DNA from: Muribaculaceae bacterium
GTDB taxonomy: Bacteria > Bacteroidota > Bacteroidia > Bacteroidales > Muribaculaceae
Length of the DNA: 6,460 nt
Direction of reading: 5' to 3'
NCBI GenBank assembly: GCA_029062725.1
Contig: JAIDPP010000433.1
Span: 1-6,460 of the forward strand
Both the position numbers and the translations under genes were made by a program. The notes under the pieces were generated by a model. The model was not told the DNA's origin. It was given only the letters and a program-made list of their open reading frames with translations, and did not search any database. Positions 1 through 6,345 of the stretch are shown here, piece after piece. How positions within the stretch are numbered: the stretch's first letter is position 1; each line of letters opens with the position of its first letter.

Positions 1-532
1 GAACCCACACCATGCGGTCGGTAGAGATGGGCCATGCACCTCCCGAACCGGTGTCCTGGATTATCTGCCCGTTCTTGTTGACCTTCTTCATCAGCGAGAT
101 CATCGAGGCCTCGGGCTGCAGGGCAGCCATGGAGAGGATGATGGAATAGCTTACATCGCGGGTCCATACGCCGGCCCATTCCTTGCCGGTGCGGAGCGTG
201 GTGTCGGGCTCCACGGCGTTGACCATCTCGTCGAGGCCCATGTTGAAGATAGCCTCGTGGAGAAGGTTTCCGGTGCGTAGGCGCGGATAGGAGGAGAGGT
301 CGTTCTTCCTTTTCCATGTCTGCTCCACGGGCATGAAATAACCGGGACGCCCCTTGTAGTTAGATCGTATCTCCTCGGGACTTTCGGCCCAGGCTTTGAA
401 TTCGTTCTGGTAGATAGTGTCGCCTTCCCAACGGTAGGCGTCGGTGGAGACGATAAGGCCACGCTCGGTGCCTCCCTGAGCGGCCAGCGCCGCGCCGGAG
501 GCGGCCAGCAGCATCATAAGTGATTTCTTCAT
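1..532 (-). CDS. Secreted six-hairpin glycosidase-like protein, N-terminal part (runs off the left edge)
   Basis: The first 177 codons of a minus-strand gene are visible; the rest lies beyond the left edge. The ATG at 532-530 is followed by a signal peptide of about 17 residues (MKKSLMMLLAASGAALA, then AQGG), so the product is exported. The mature part contains stretches such as PGYFMPVEQTWK, YPRLRTGNLLHEAIFNMGLDEM, EWAGVWTRDVSYSIILSMAA and IIQDTGSGGAWPISTDRMVW. They recall the (alpha/alpha)6 barrel proteins that Bacteroidales annotations call six-hairpin glycosidase-like or glycogen-debranching-like. The WTRD segment resembles the conserved start of the catalytic barrel in such enzymes. Family assignment is from memory of similar proteins; the catalytic residues would lie mostly outside the window, so substrate is unknown. 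The start is only 33 nt after the RNase R stop and I see no promoter in the gap, so co-transcription with rnr is likely. Confidence 0.8.
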   Translation of the reverse strand, partial: MKKSLMMLLAASGAALAAQGGTERGLIVSTDAYRWEGDTIYQNEFKAWAESPEEIRSNYKGRPGYFMPVEQTWKRKNDLSSYPRLRTGNLLHEAIFNMGLDEMVNAVEPDTTLRTGKEWAGVWTRDVSYSIILSMAALQPEASMISLMKKVNKNGQIIQDTGSGGAWPISTDRMVWV

Positions 533-565
533 TATGCGTGATATGGGGTATTGAGGTTAAAAGGT

Positions 566-2800
566 TTATTTCTTCTTGGAGTCGCGTCTTTTCCCTTTTG
601 CTCCGGAGGAATTGCGCGGTTCGTGGCGTTTTCCGGGCTTCCGCTGCTCGATCGGCTTGTTGGGGTTGCCGTTGTCGGCGATCAGGGCGAAATCAAGCTG
701 CTTGCGCTCGAGGTCGGCGCGCGCCACCTGCACCTTCACCTGGTCGCCAAGCGTGTATTTATTGCCGTGGCGACGCCCGATCAGGCAGTAATTCTTCTCG
801 TCAAGGTCATAATAGTCGTCGGCAAGGTCGCGGATAGGAACGAGCCCCTCGCACATATTGTCGGTAAGCTCCACATAGAATCCCCATTCCGTCACACCGG
901 AGATCACGCCGTCATACACCTCTCCGAGGCGGTCGCGCATAAATTCCACCTGCTTATAGCGGATGCTGGCGCGCTCGGCGTTGGCCGCCAGCTGCTCCAT
1001 GTCGCTCGAATGGCGACATTCATCCTCCAGCTTCTGCAGGTCGGCACTCCGGGCCCCTTCGGCATATTTGGCCAGCAGACGGTGGACCATCATATCCGGA
1101 TAGCGGCGTATCGGAGATGTGAAGTGGGTGTAATAATCCATCGCCAGTCCGTAATGGCCCACATTCTCTGTCGTATATACGGCCTTCGCCATCGAGCGTA
1201 TGGCGAGGATCGATAGCATATTCTCCTCTCCCTTCCCCTTCACATCCTTCAGCAGGCGGTTCACGCTCTTGTTGATCTCCTTGGCCTTTCCGTCGGTGGC
1301 GATCTTATAGCCGAAACGCGAGGCGATCAGCGACAGGTTGTTGAGCTTCTCGGTATCGGGATTCTCGTGCACACGATAGACGAAGTTTTTCGCCTTCTTC
1401 CCTTTCGGCACCTTCCCTATGCTCTCGGCCACGGTCATATTGGCCAACAGCATGAACTCCTCGATGAGCTTGTTGGCATCCTTGGATTCCTTGAAATATA
1501 CGCTTATCGGTTTCCCCTCCTTGTCGATCTCGAACCTCACTTCTGCGCGGTCGAACTCAAGGGCGCCTGCGTCGTAACGCTTGCGTCGGAGATGCTTGGC
1601 CAGGTCGTTGAGCACTTTCAGCTCCCTGGCGTAGTCCCCCTCCCCTTTCTCGATGATCTCCTGGGCCTCTTCGTATGTGAAGCGGCGTTCGCTCTCGATT
1701 ACGGTCCGGCCGATACGGCTGTTTACCACGTTTGCCTTGTTATCAAGCTCGAAGATAGCGGAGAAGGTCAGTTTCTCCTCGTTGGGGCGCAACGAACAGA
1801 TACCGTTTGACAGACGCTCCGGCAACATCGGAATGGTGCGGTCCACGAGATACACGCTCGTGGCTCTCTCCCGCGCCTCCTTCTCTATGATGGAATTGGG
1901 CTTGACATAATGCGTCACGTCGGCGATATGGACACCCACCTCCCAGTTGCCGTTGGCGAGCTGGCGGATGGAGAGGGCGTCGTCGAAATCCTTGGCATCA
2001 CGAGGGTCGATGGTGAAGGTCGTGACCTTGCGGAAGTCCTCGCGCTTTGCAACCTCCTCGGGGGTGATCCCGGCGTCGATATGCTCGGCGGCCTTCTCCA
2101 CAGCGGCCGGATATTTGTAGGGAAGACCGAATTCAGCCAGGATAGCGTGCATCTCGGCCGTATTCTCTCCCTTGCGGCCCAGGATATCGATCACCTCCCC
2201 GCGCGGATTCATCTCATCGTCGCGCCATTGCGTGATGCGGGCTATCGCCTTGTCGCCGTCCTTGCCTCCCTTCAGCTTCCCTTTGGGGATGATGATGTCG
2301 GCGGCAAGGAATTTGGAATCGGTCACCAGAGCCGAATAATTCCTGTCGATCTTGAGTGTGCCTATGAAAGTCTGATCCTTAGCCTCTATTATCTCTATGA
2401 CCTTCGCTTCCGGTTCATGGCCGCGTCGGGAGGCCGAAACCATCACGCGCACCTTGTCGCCATTGAGGGCATGCATGGAGTTACGCTCCGCTACGTTGAT
2501 CATCTCGTCGTCGATCACCACGGCATTCTTGCCGTTGGAACGGCGCACGAAATAGCCGATATTCTCGGTGCCCAGCGACCCGGCGGCCTTGTATTTTCCA
2601 AGCTCGACCTCCGTGATCAGTTCGCCGGCGGCGAGTTCCTCAAGGAGATTGATCACGTCCATACGGTTGGCCGGACTTGTGGCGCCTATCCCGAAAGCAA
2701 TCTGTTTATAATTGAAACTCTGTTTATTCTGTTTTTGCAGGAACTCAAGAATCAGATCCTGCAGCTCCTTTTTCTTTAATCGTTTTCCAGTCTTTACCAT
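566..2800 (-). CDS. rnr: Ribonuclease R (RNB-family 3'-5' exoribonuclease)
   Basis: 744 residues from the ATG at 2800-2798. It degrades RNA processively 3' to 5', including structured RNA, in the cytoplasm. Domain order (this numbering): basic N-terminus and helix-turn-helix-like region about 5-75; two cold-shock OB folds about 78-220; RNB catalytic domain about 255-585; S1 domain about 626-707; Lys/Arg-rich tail from about 715. The metal-binding motif TIDPRDAKDFDDALS carries Asp265, Asp271, Asp273 and Asp274, matching the four catalytic aspartates of E. coli RNase R. Further RNB blocks are YLVDRTIPMLPERLSNGICS and HFTSPIRRYPDMMVHR, with the conserved Arg565/Arg566 pair. The frame stays open to a GTG at 2824 and an ATG at 2812. 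I chose 2800 because MVKTGKRLKKKEL matches how Bacteroidales homologues begin. The key residues are present and the length suits the family, so it should be active. Confidence 0.96.
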   Translation of the reverse strand: MVKTGKRLKKKELQDLILEFLQKQNKQSFNYKQIAFGIGATSPANRMDVINLLEELAAGELITEVELGKYKAAGSLGTENIGYFVRRSNGKNAVVIDDEMINVAERNSMHALNGDKVRVMVSASRRGHEPEAKVIEIIEAKDQTFIGTLKIDRNYSALVTDSKFLAADIIIPKGKLKGGKDGDKAIARITQWRDDEMNPRGEVIDILGRKGENTAEMHAILAEFGLPYKYPAAVEKAAEHIDAGITPEEVAKREDFRKVTTFTIDPRDAKDFDDALSIRQLANGNWEVGVHIADVTHYVKPNSIIEKEARERATSVYLVDRTIPMLPERLSNGICSLRPNEEKLTFSAIFELDNKANVVNSRIGRTVIESERRFTYEEAQEIIEKGEGDYARELKVLNDLAKHLRRKRYDAGALEFDRAEVRFEIDKEGKPISVYFKESKDANKLIEEFMLLANMTVAESIGKVPKGKKAKNFVYRVHENPDTEKLNNLSLIASRFGYKIATDGKAKEINKSVNRLLKDVKGKGEENMLSILAIRSMAKAVYTTENVGHYGLAMDYYTHFTSPIRRYPDMMVHRLLAKYAEGARSADLQKLEDECRHSSDMEQLAANAERASIRYKQVEFMRDRLGEVYDGVISGVTEWGFYVELTDNMCEGLVPIRDLADDYYDLDEKNYCLIGRRHGNKYTLGDQVKVQVARADLERKQLDFALIADNGNPNKPIEQRKPGKRHEPRNSSGAKGKRRDSKKK

Positions 2801-2865
2801 TGTTATATACATTAGCGTTATCACTCCTCATCCCGCCATCCCGGAGAGATGAAGAGATCGGATCT

Positions 2866-2885
2866 CCCTTAAGCAGACTTAAGGG
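2866..2885. repeat. Perfect inverted repeat in the rnr leader
   Basis: CCCTTAAG, loop CAGA, then CTTAAGGG: eight paired bases and a 4-nt loop, 66 nt upstream of the rnr ATG. Next to it at 2854-2866 is a second, tighter palindrome, GAGATC-G-GATCTC, sharing one base with the first. No T-tract follows on either strand, so this is not a standard intrinsic terminator. It could be a protein-binding operator or an mRNA leader hairpin; the sequence does not decide between them. Confidence 0.5.
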
Positions 2886-3013
2886 CATAGCAAATCCGAA
2901 GCAGCAACATGCCGCCTCTGCATATATAACAAATCCAATGCCATTTTTATTGAAAAGAGCTTAATTATATTCTCCCCCGAATTAAATCCCCCCTGCCGCG
3001 CCCGTATAATTCC

Positions 3014-3053
3014 CCGTCCCGTTTTGGAAAAGTGCAAGCGTCTTCGGTGCGCC
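3014..3053. repeat. 40-bp interspersed repeat, copy 1 (after the porin)
   Basis: This 40-bp stretch matches 6265-6304 at 39 of 40 bases in the same orientation; the only difference is T3041 against C6292. It begins one base after the porin stop codon on the minus strand. On plus-strand RNA it can fold as a short stem closed by a CUUCGG tetraloop with one bulged U, and the T/C difference changes a G-C pair to a G-U wobble, so the stem is kept. On the minus strand one frame reads GAPKTLALFQNGT and stays open to a TAA near 2985. No transposase or longer element boundary is visible. Confidence 0.85.
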
Positions 3054-3054
3054 G

Positions 3055-4323
3055 TTAAAAGAATTGTCCTGAATAAGCGATTCCGACCGAGACCATCGGA
3101 ATTCCCCCTCCTCCGGCCGTGAAGGTATGCGAATACTGGGCCTTGACCACCACCCTGTCGATCGGGAAATAATTCAGGCCCGCCGCTACCCTCTGTCGTT
3201 CCCCCCAGCCGTAACCCAAGAAAGAATCGTCAGGATCTGCCGGCTCCCAGTAATCATAACGTCCGAAGAGATAAAGCCTCTGATCCGTCGAAGGCTTGAA
3301 CCGCAACAGGTCATAGCCTCCCTCGAAAGCCGCCGAGAAGGCCGATTCGGCCCCGCTTCGGTAGTGTGCGCCGTCACGGTCGAGCACCTTCGAATAGCGT
3401 CCCCAGTTGCCGTTGCCGCGCAGCGCCCAGCCGTAATCCTCATAGCAGAAATCAAACGACAGGAACCCGACCGTTCCCCTCACGCGCTCCCTCTTTCCGT
3501 CGGGATGTATGAGGCGGTTGTTGAGGCTCGCACCCCAATAACCGCTCACGCTCAGACGCAACCCCTCTGCCGATCTGTTGTCAACGCGCCCGGCGAAAGC
3601 TATCTCATTCCCTGCGCTGTAGTCGAAAAGGCCGCTCTCATCCTCAGGTATCAGCCAGCGGTCGCCGTTGAAAAGAGAGGTGGCGAGGCCGGGAATCACT
3701 ATCCCTTCGTAGCTCCAGACGCCCGCCTCCCCGAAGAAGGAGAGCCCGCTTTGATGCCAGTCGCAAGGAAGGATTCCATCCTCAGCCTCCGGTCGGTTTA
3801 CGGCGAAGAATTCCAGAGGGTCGTCGTGCGCGTTGGTCGCCCCTACGGGGAGCGTCAGGTAACCGGCGCGCAGACACGCCTCGGGACGGAACTGTTTCTC
3901 GATCCAGAACTGGTCGAGCGAAACCGATGTGCAGTTCTCTATCTGCACGTCGGTTTCCATCCCCCACCCTTTTCCGAGATAGACCCCGAGCATGATGACC
4001 GCTCTCGGCACGTTGAGACTGCCGTGACGCGGAGCATCCTCCAAGGCCTTTCCGAGGCCTATGCCTCCATCCCCGAGTTCGGAGATGCCAGTGCGCTTCG
4101 ATGAGAAGTCGTAGTTGAAGATCACCTCGCCGTAACCCCCTAAATGGACACGGTCGCGCAATGACAGATGTTTCTTTATCTTATCCACATCCGAGGAGAG
4201 CGAATCGAATTCTTCAATAGAGACCGACGCCTTGACAGGTCGCTCAACGGTATGTGCCCGGGCAGGCAGAAGTGTCAGGAAAAGAGCCGCGGGAAGGACG
4301 GATCGGATGAATTTGGTATGCAA
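3055..4323 (-). CDS. Outer-membrane porin, phosphate-selective-porin-like (TTG start)
   Basis: 422 residues if translation begins at the TTG at 4323-4321. That start gives a good signal peptide (basic HTKFIR, hydrophobic core, cleavage after PARA at about residue 23). A short helical or coiled-coil stretch (about 36-54) follows, then a beta-barrel from about residue 59 (RVHLGGYGEVIFNYDF) to a terminal Phe (YSGQFF), as expected for BAM-assembled barrels. The core GYLTLPVGATNAH (154-166), EFFAVNRPE and ILPCDWH resembles Bacteroides porins annotated as phosphate-selective porin O/P-like. The frame has no ATG between an upstream one at 4470, inside the SulP gene, and residue 111, and I see no in-frame GTG in the signal region. 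It begins 22 nt after the SulP stop, so it is probably translated from the same mRNA. It should allow passive diffusion of small, probably anionic, solutes; true selectivity is unknown. Confidence 0.85.
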   Translation of the reverse strand: MHTKFIRSVLPAALFLTLLPARAHTVERPVKASVSIEEFDSLSSDVDKIKKHLSLRDRVHLGGYGEVIFNYDFSSKRTGISELGDGGIGLGKALEDAPRHGSLNVPRAVIMLGVYLGKGWGMETDVQIENCTSVSLDQFWIEKQFRPEACLRAGYLTLPVGATNAHDDPLEFFAVNRPEAEDGILPCDWHQSGLSFFGEAGVWSYEGIVIPGLATSLFNGDRWLIPEDESGLFDYSAGNEIAFAGRVDNRSAEGLRLSVSGYWGASLNNRLIHPDGKRERVRGTVGFLSFDFCYEDYGWALRGNGNWGRYSKVLDRDGAHYRSGAESAFSAAFEGGYDLLRFKPSTDQRLYLFGRYDYWEPADPDDSFLGYGWGERQRVAAGLNYFPIDRVVVKAQYSHTFTAGGGGIPMVSVGIAYSGQFF

Positions 4324-4345
4324 GAGAAAAAGATTTTGGATGGGT

Positions 4346-6055
4346 TTATAACCGGTTGATTGAATTGGCCTCGTCGGCAAGGTGGTTGGCCACCACCACA
4401 GCGCGAGAGATATGCGAGCAGATGCAGTCGCGGGGGATGAGCCGTTCGATACCGGCCTTCTCCAGATCATGGTGCACGTTCTCGCGCACTCCCGACAGCA
4501 CTATCCGTATCCCCTCCCTGTGTGAGCTCTCTATCAGAAGCTGGAGGTTATGGATGCCGGTCGAGTCGATGAAAGGAACTTTCCTCATCCTGATGATGCG
4601 CACTTTCGGAGGCTCCTGCATCGAATGGCGCACCACCTCGTCAAACTTCGTGGCCGCCCCGAAGAAGAATGGTCCGTCGATCTCATAGACCGTCACGCCG
4701 GGATGAAGGTCGAGCACCTCATGTTTTGTCATATCGGCATCGGCGGCATCAAGCTGCTCGCCATATACGCGGATCGCTGTGTTCTCCGTAGCGCGACGCA
4801 GGAAAAGCACCGCCGCCAACAGCAGACCTATCTCTATTGCGATGGTCAGGTCGAAGATCACGGTCAGAAGAAACGTGATGAGCAGCACCGACACATCCCC
4901 CTTGGGATTATTGGCCATCCCGACCACCGTGCGCCAGCCGCTCATGTTATAGCTGACCATGATCAGGACCGCCGCCAGACACGCCATAGGCACGAGATTG
5001 ATCAGCGGCATAGCGAAGAGAAACACCAACAGAAGCACCACCGAATGTATCACCCCCGCCACCGGCGTCTTTCCGCCGTTGGTGATATTGGTCATAGTGC
5101 GGGCGATAGCGCCTGTCACCGGGATTCCGCCGAAGATCGGCACAACCATATTCGCAACTCCCTGTCCTATGAGCTCGGTGTTGGAATTGGTGCGGTCGCC
5201 GGTGCGCCCGTCGGCCACGGTGGCGCTAAGCAACGATTCTATGGCGCCAAGCATAGCGATGGTGAAGGCCGAGGGGAGGAGAAGGTTGATCGACTCCATA
5301 TTGATGCCGATCGTGTTTGCGTGAGGAAGATGATTGTCGAGGTTGCCGAAACGGTCTCCGATAGTCTGGATCCCCTCCACACCGCAGAATTCCTTCAGGA
5401 GCCAGACTCCGAGCGTCACCACCACAATCGCCGTCAAGGCTCCCGGCAGACGTTTGGAGATCATCGGGGTGAAGATTATCACCGCTAAGGAGACGAACCC
5501 GACGCCGAGTGTCGGGAGGTCGATGGTGCTGAAGCTGCGGATATATACGCCCCATTTCCCGAGGAAATCGCCGGGGAGCTTGTCGCAGAGGGTCAGCCCG
5601 AAGAAATCGGGCATCTGGGTGGAGAAAATCGTCAGGGCTATACCCGCCGTGAAGCCGATCACGATCGGATAAGGGATGAATTTGATGATCGTTCCCATTC
5701 TGAAAAGACCCATCAGCAGCAGGATACATCCGGCCATGAAAGTGGCGATCGCCAGACCCGACAGGCCGTAAAGCTGGATGATGTTGAATATGATCACGAT
5801 GAAGGCGCCGGTCGGTCCGCCGATCTGAACGGAATTTCCCCCCAATACCGAGACGATAAATCCGCCGATGACCGCCGTGATAAGTCCGACAGTCGGAGAG
5901 ACGCCCGAAGCTATTGCGAAAGCGATAGCCAGCGGGAGAGCCACGATACCGACCACGATACCGGCCACGCAGTCATCCTTGAATTTCGTCAGAGAATAGT
6001 TGCGGAGCGCCGCGATGATTGCCGGATGGAAATCCGGCTTCCCGATTAGTTTCAT
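4346..6055 (-). CDS. SulP/SLC26-family anion transporter with C-terminal STAS domain
   Basis: 569 residues, full length for bacterial SulP proteins. The membrane domain spans about 27-420 with a dozen or more hydrophobic segments. It has the family block SVQIGGPTGAF (75-85) near the substrate site and the later block AIESLLSATVADGRTGDRTN followed by ELIGQGVAN (271-302), typical of the DauA/BicA-like branches. The cytoplasmic STAS domain (about 445-555) carries FIDSTG (495-500). The protein sits in the inner membrane. Relatives move sulfate, bicarbonate or C4-dicarboxylates, usually by proton or sodium symport, and sequence alone does not give the substrate here; no cysteine-biosynthesis or carbonic-anhydrase gene is in the window to guide a choice. 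The ATG at 6055 is preceded by a promoter and a leader of about 55 nt made almost entirely of two direct repeats. The porin follows after 22 nt. Confidence 0.95.
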   Translation of the reverse strand: MKLIGKPDFHPAIIAALRNYSLTKFKDDCVAGIVVGIVALPLAIAFAIASGVSPTVGLITAVIGGFIVSVLGGNSVQIGGPTGAFIVIIFNIIQLYGLSGLAIATFMAGCILLLMGLFRMGTIIKFIPYPIVIGFTAGIALTIFSTQMPDFFGLTLCDKLPGDFLGKWGVYIRSFSTIDLPTLGVGFVSLAVIIFTPMISKRLPGALTAIVVVTLGVWLLKEFCGVEGIQTIGDRFGNLDNHLPHANTIGINMESINLLLPSAFTIAMLGAIESLLSATVADGRTGDRTNSNTELIGQGVANMVVPIFGGIPVTGAIARTMTNITNGGKTPVAGVIHSVVLLLVFLFAMPLINLVPMACLAAVLIMVSYNMSGWRTVVGMANNPKGDVSVLLITFLLTVIFDLTIAIEIGLLLAAVLFLRRATENTAIRVYGEQLDAADADMTKHEVLDLHPGVTVYEIDGPFFFGAATKFDEVVRHSMQEPPKVRIIRMRKVPFIDSTGIHNLQLLIESSHREGIRIVLSGVRENVHHDLEKAGIERLIPRDCICSHISRAVVVANHLADEANSINRL

Positions 6056-6060
6056 AATAA

Positions 6061-6110
6061 ATAGTATTACCTGTGAAATCTTTTTGGATAGTATTACCTG
6101 TGAAATCTTT
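6061..6110. repeat. Two perfect 23-bp direct repeats forming the SulP leader
   Basis: Copy one is 6061-6083 and copy two is 6088-6110: identical 23-mers separated by TTGG, period 27. On the coding strand each begins AAAGATTTCACAGG. They fill the space between the predicted transcription start (about 6108-6111) and the SulP start codon, so the 5' UTR is essentially the same segment twice. Copy one ends 5 nt before the ATG on the minus strand. Function is unknown: operator pair, RNA leader element or a simple duplication. Confidence 0.85.
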
Positions 6111-6113
6111 CGG

Positions 6114-6145
6114 CAAAATTACAAAAAAATGTTAAAACAGGCAAA
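6114..6145 (-). promoter_or_regulatory. Bacteroidetes-type promoter for SulP-porin
   Basis: On the minus strand TTTG (6145-6142) is followed after exactly 20 nt by TAATTTTG (6121-6114), an exact fit to the Bacteroidetes consensus of TTTG at -33 and TAnnTTTG at -7 recognised by the primary sigma factor. Predicted transcription start is about 6108-6111, which gives a 5' UTR of about 55 nt for SulP. This is the only exact -33/-7 pair I found in the window's intergenic regions. Confidence 0.8.
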
Positions 6146-6337
6146 TCTCCCCTTTTCAGGAAGCCGATGGATTGCCAATAGATACTGATGGATTGCCAAT
6201 AGATAATTGAGAGCCCGAAGCCATTTGATAAGAGAGAGCAAAAGCCATTTGATGAGAGATTGAGCCGTCCCGTTTTGGAAAAGTGCAAGCGCCTTCGGTG
6301 CGCCCAGAAAATCGCAAGCGCCGAGAAAATCGCCCAT
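6119..6337 (-). CDS. Candidate small repetitive ORF of 72 codons (uncertain)
   Basis: I do not recognise this and it may not be a gene. The ATG at 6337-6335 is preceded by GGAGG with a 5-nt spacer, unusual in a group that rarely uses Shine-Dalgarno sites. The peptide would be hydrophobic and built of doubled segments: DFLGAC then DFLGAP, LIKWLLLS then LIKWLRAL, YLLAIHQ then YLLAIHR. All three duplications keep the reading frame, and the three base differences I see inside the repeated cores (CTC/CTG, GCT/GCA, CTC/CTT) are synonymous in this frame. It contains GAPKALALFQNGT, which comes from the 40-bp repeat. Against it: its stop codon lies inside the SulP -7 box, its start lies just beyond the upstream terminator, no promoter is evident, and another frame is also open. 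It could be a repeat-derived or decaying remnant. Confidence 0.25.
   Translation of the reverse strand: MGDFLGACDFLGAPKALALFQNGTAQSLIKWLLLSLIKWLRALNYLLAIHQYLLAIHRLPEKGRFACFNIFL
6166..6205. repeat. Tandem duplication, 19-bp unit, period 21
   Basis: GATGGATTGCCAATAGATA occurs perfectly at 6166-6184 and 6187-6205. It lies just upstream of the SulP promoter on the minus strand. In the candidate small ORF it encodes YLLAIH twice. Confidence 0.85.
6218..6263. repeat. Tandem duplication, period 24, imperfect
   Basis: AAGCCATTTGAT occurs at 6218-6229 and 6242-6253, and the similarity continues a further 8 bases with few differences. In the candidate small ORF on the minus strand this gives LIKWL twice with a synonymous Leu codon difference. 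Confidence 0.8.
6265..6304. repeat. 40-bp interspersed repeat, copy 2 (upstream of SulP)
   Basis: Same orientation and 39 of 40 bases identical to 3014-3053, about 3.25 kb away. The two copies bracket the SulP-porin transcription unit. Here the plus-strand RNA stem is GCGCC-UUCG-G-U-GCGC, fully paired apart from one bulged U. On the minus strand the matching frame reads GAPKALALFQNGT. It overlaps the period-18 duplication on its right by 7 bases. Confidence 0.85.
6298..6333. repeat. Tandem duplication, period 18
   Basis: AGAAAATCGC is repeated at 6306-6315 and 6324-6333. Taking full 18-bp units (6298-6315 and 6316-6333) about 15 of 18 bases agree. On the minus strand it encodes DFLGA twice in the candidate small ORF, with Leu and Ala codons differing only at third positions. 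Confidence 0.7.
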
Positions 6338-6345
6338 AGAATCCT

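Larger units (their letters stand above)
2801..3054. other. Intergenic region between porin and rnr
   Basis: 254 bp without a gene. From the porin side it holds one copy of the 40-bp interspersed repeat directly after the porin stop codon, then a stretch with C5 and C6 runs (about 2971-2992), an AT-rich stretch (about 2921-2972) and the inverted repeat in the rnr leader. I find no exact Bacteroidetes -7 box (TAnnTTTG) on the minus strand, so the rnr promoter is not located. I also see no convincing terminator after the porin. Confidence 0.6.

Noticed and set aside
151..462. 103-codon minus-strand ORF near the left edge
   Set aside because: It is an out-of-frame shadow of the secreted glycosidase-like gene, which has a signal peptide and recognisable protein sequence in its own frame.
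551..1216. Long plus-strand ORF opposite rnr
   Set aside because: It lies entirely antisense to the RNase R coding region; such frames stay open because of GC-biased codon use. The other long plus-strand frames (1910-2779, 3127-4104, 4550-5488) are rejected for the same reason.
2801..2824. Upstream GTG (2824) or ATG (2812) as the rnr start
   Set aside because: The extra residues (MITLMYIT) do not resemble the usual start of the family, and the ATG at 2800 gives the expected basic N-terminus.
2866..2885. Inverted repeat as a terminator of the SulP-porin unit
   Set aside because: There is no T-tract on either side and it lies 170 nt beyond the porin stop, close to rnr.
2921..2928. TATATATG on the minus strand as a -7 box for rnr
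   Set aside because: It has one mismatch to TAnnTTTG and no TTTG at the right distance upstream.
6061..6333. CRISPR array
   Set aside because: The repeats are four different dimers with short spacers, not one repeat alternating with unique spacers, and no cas gene is near.
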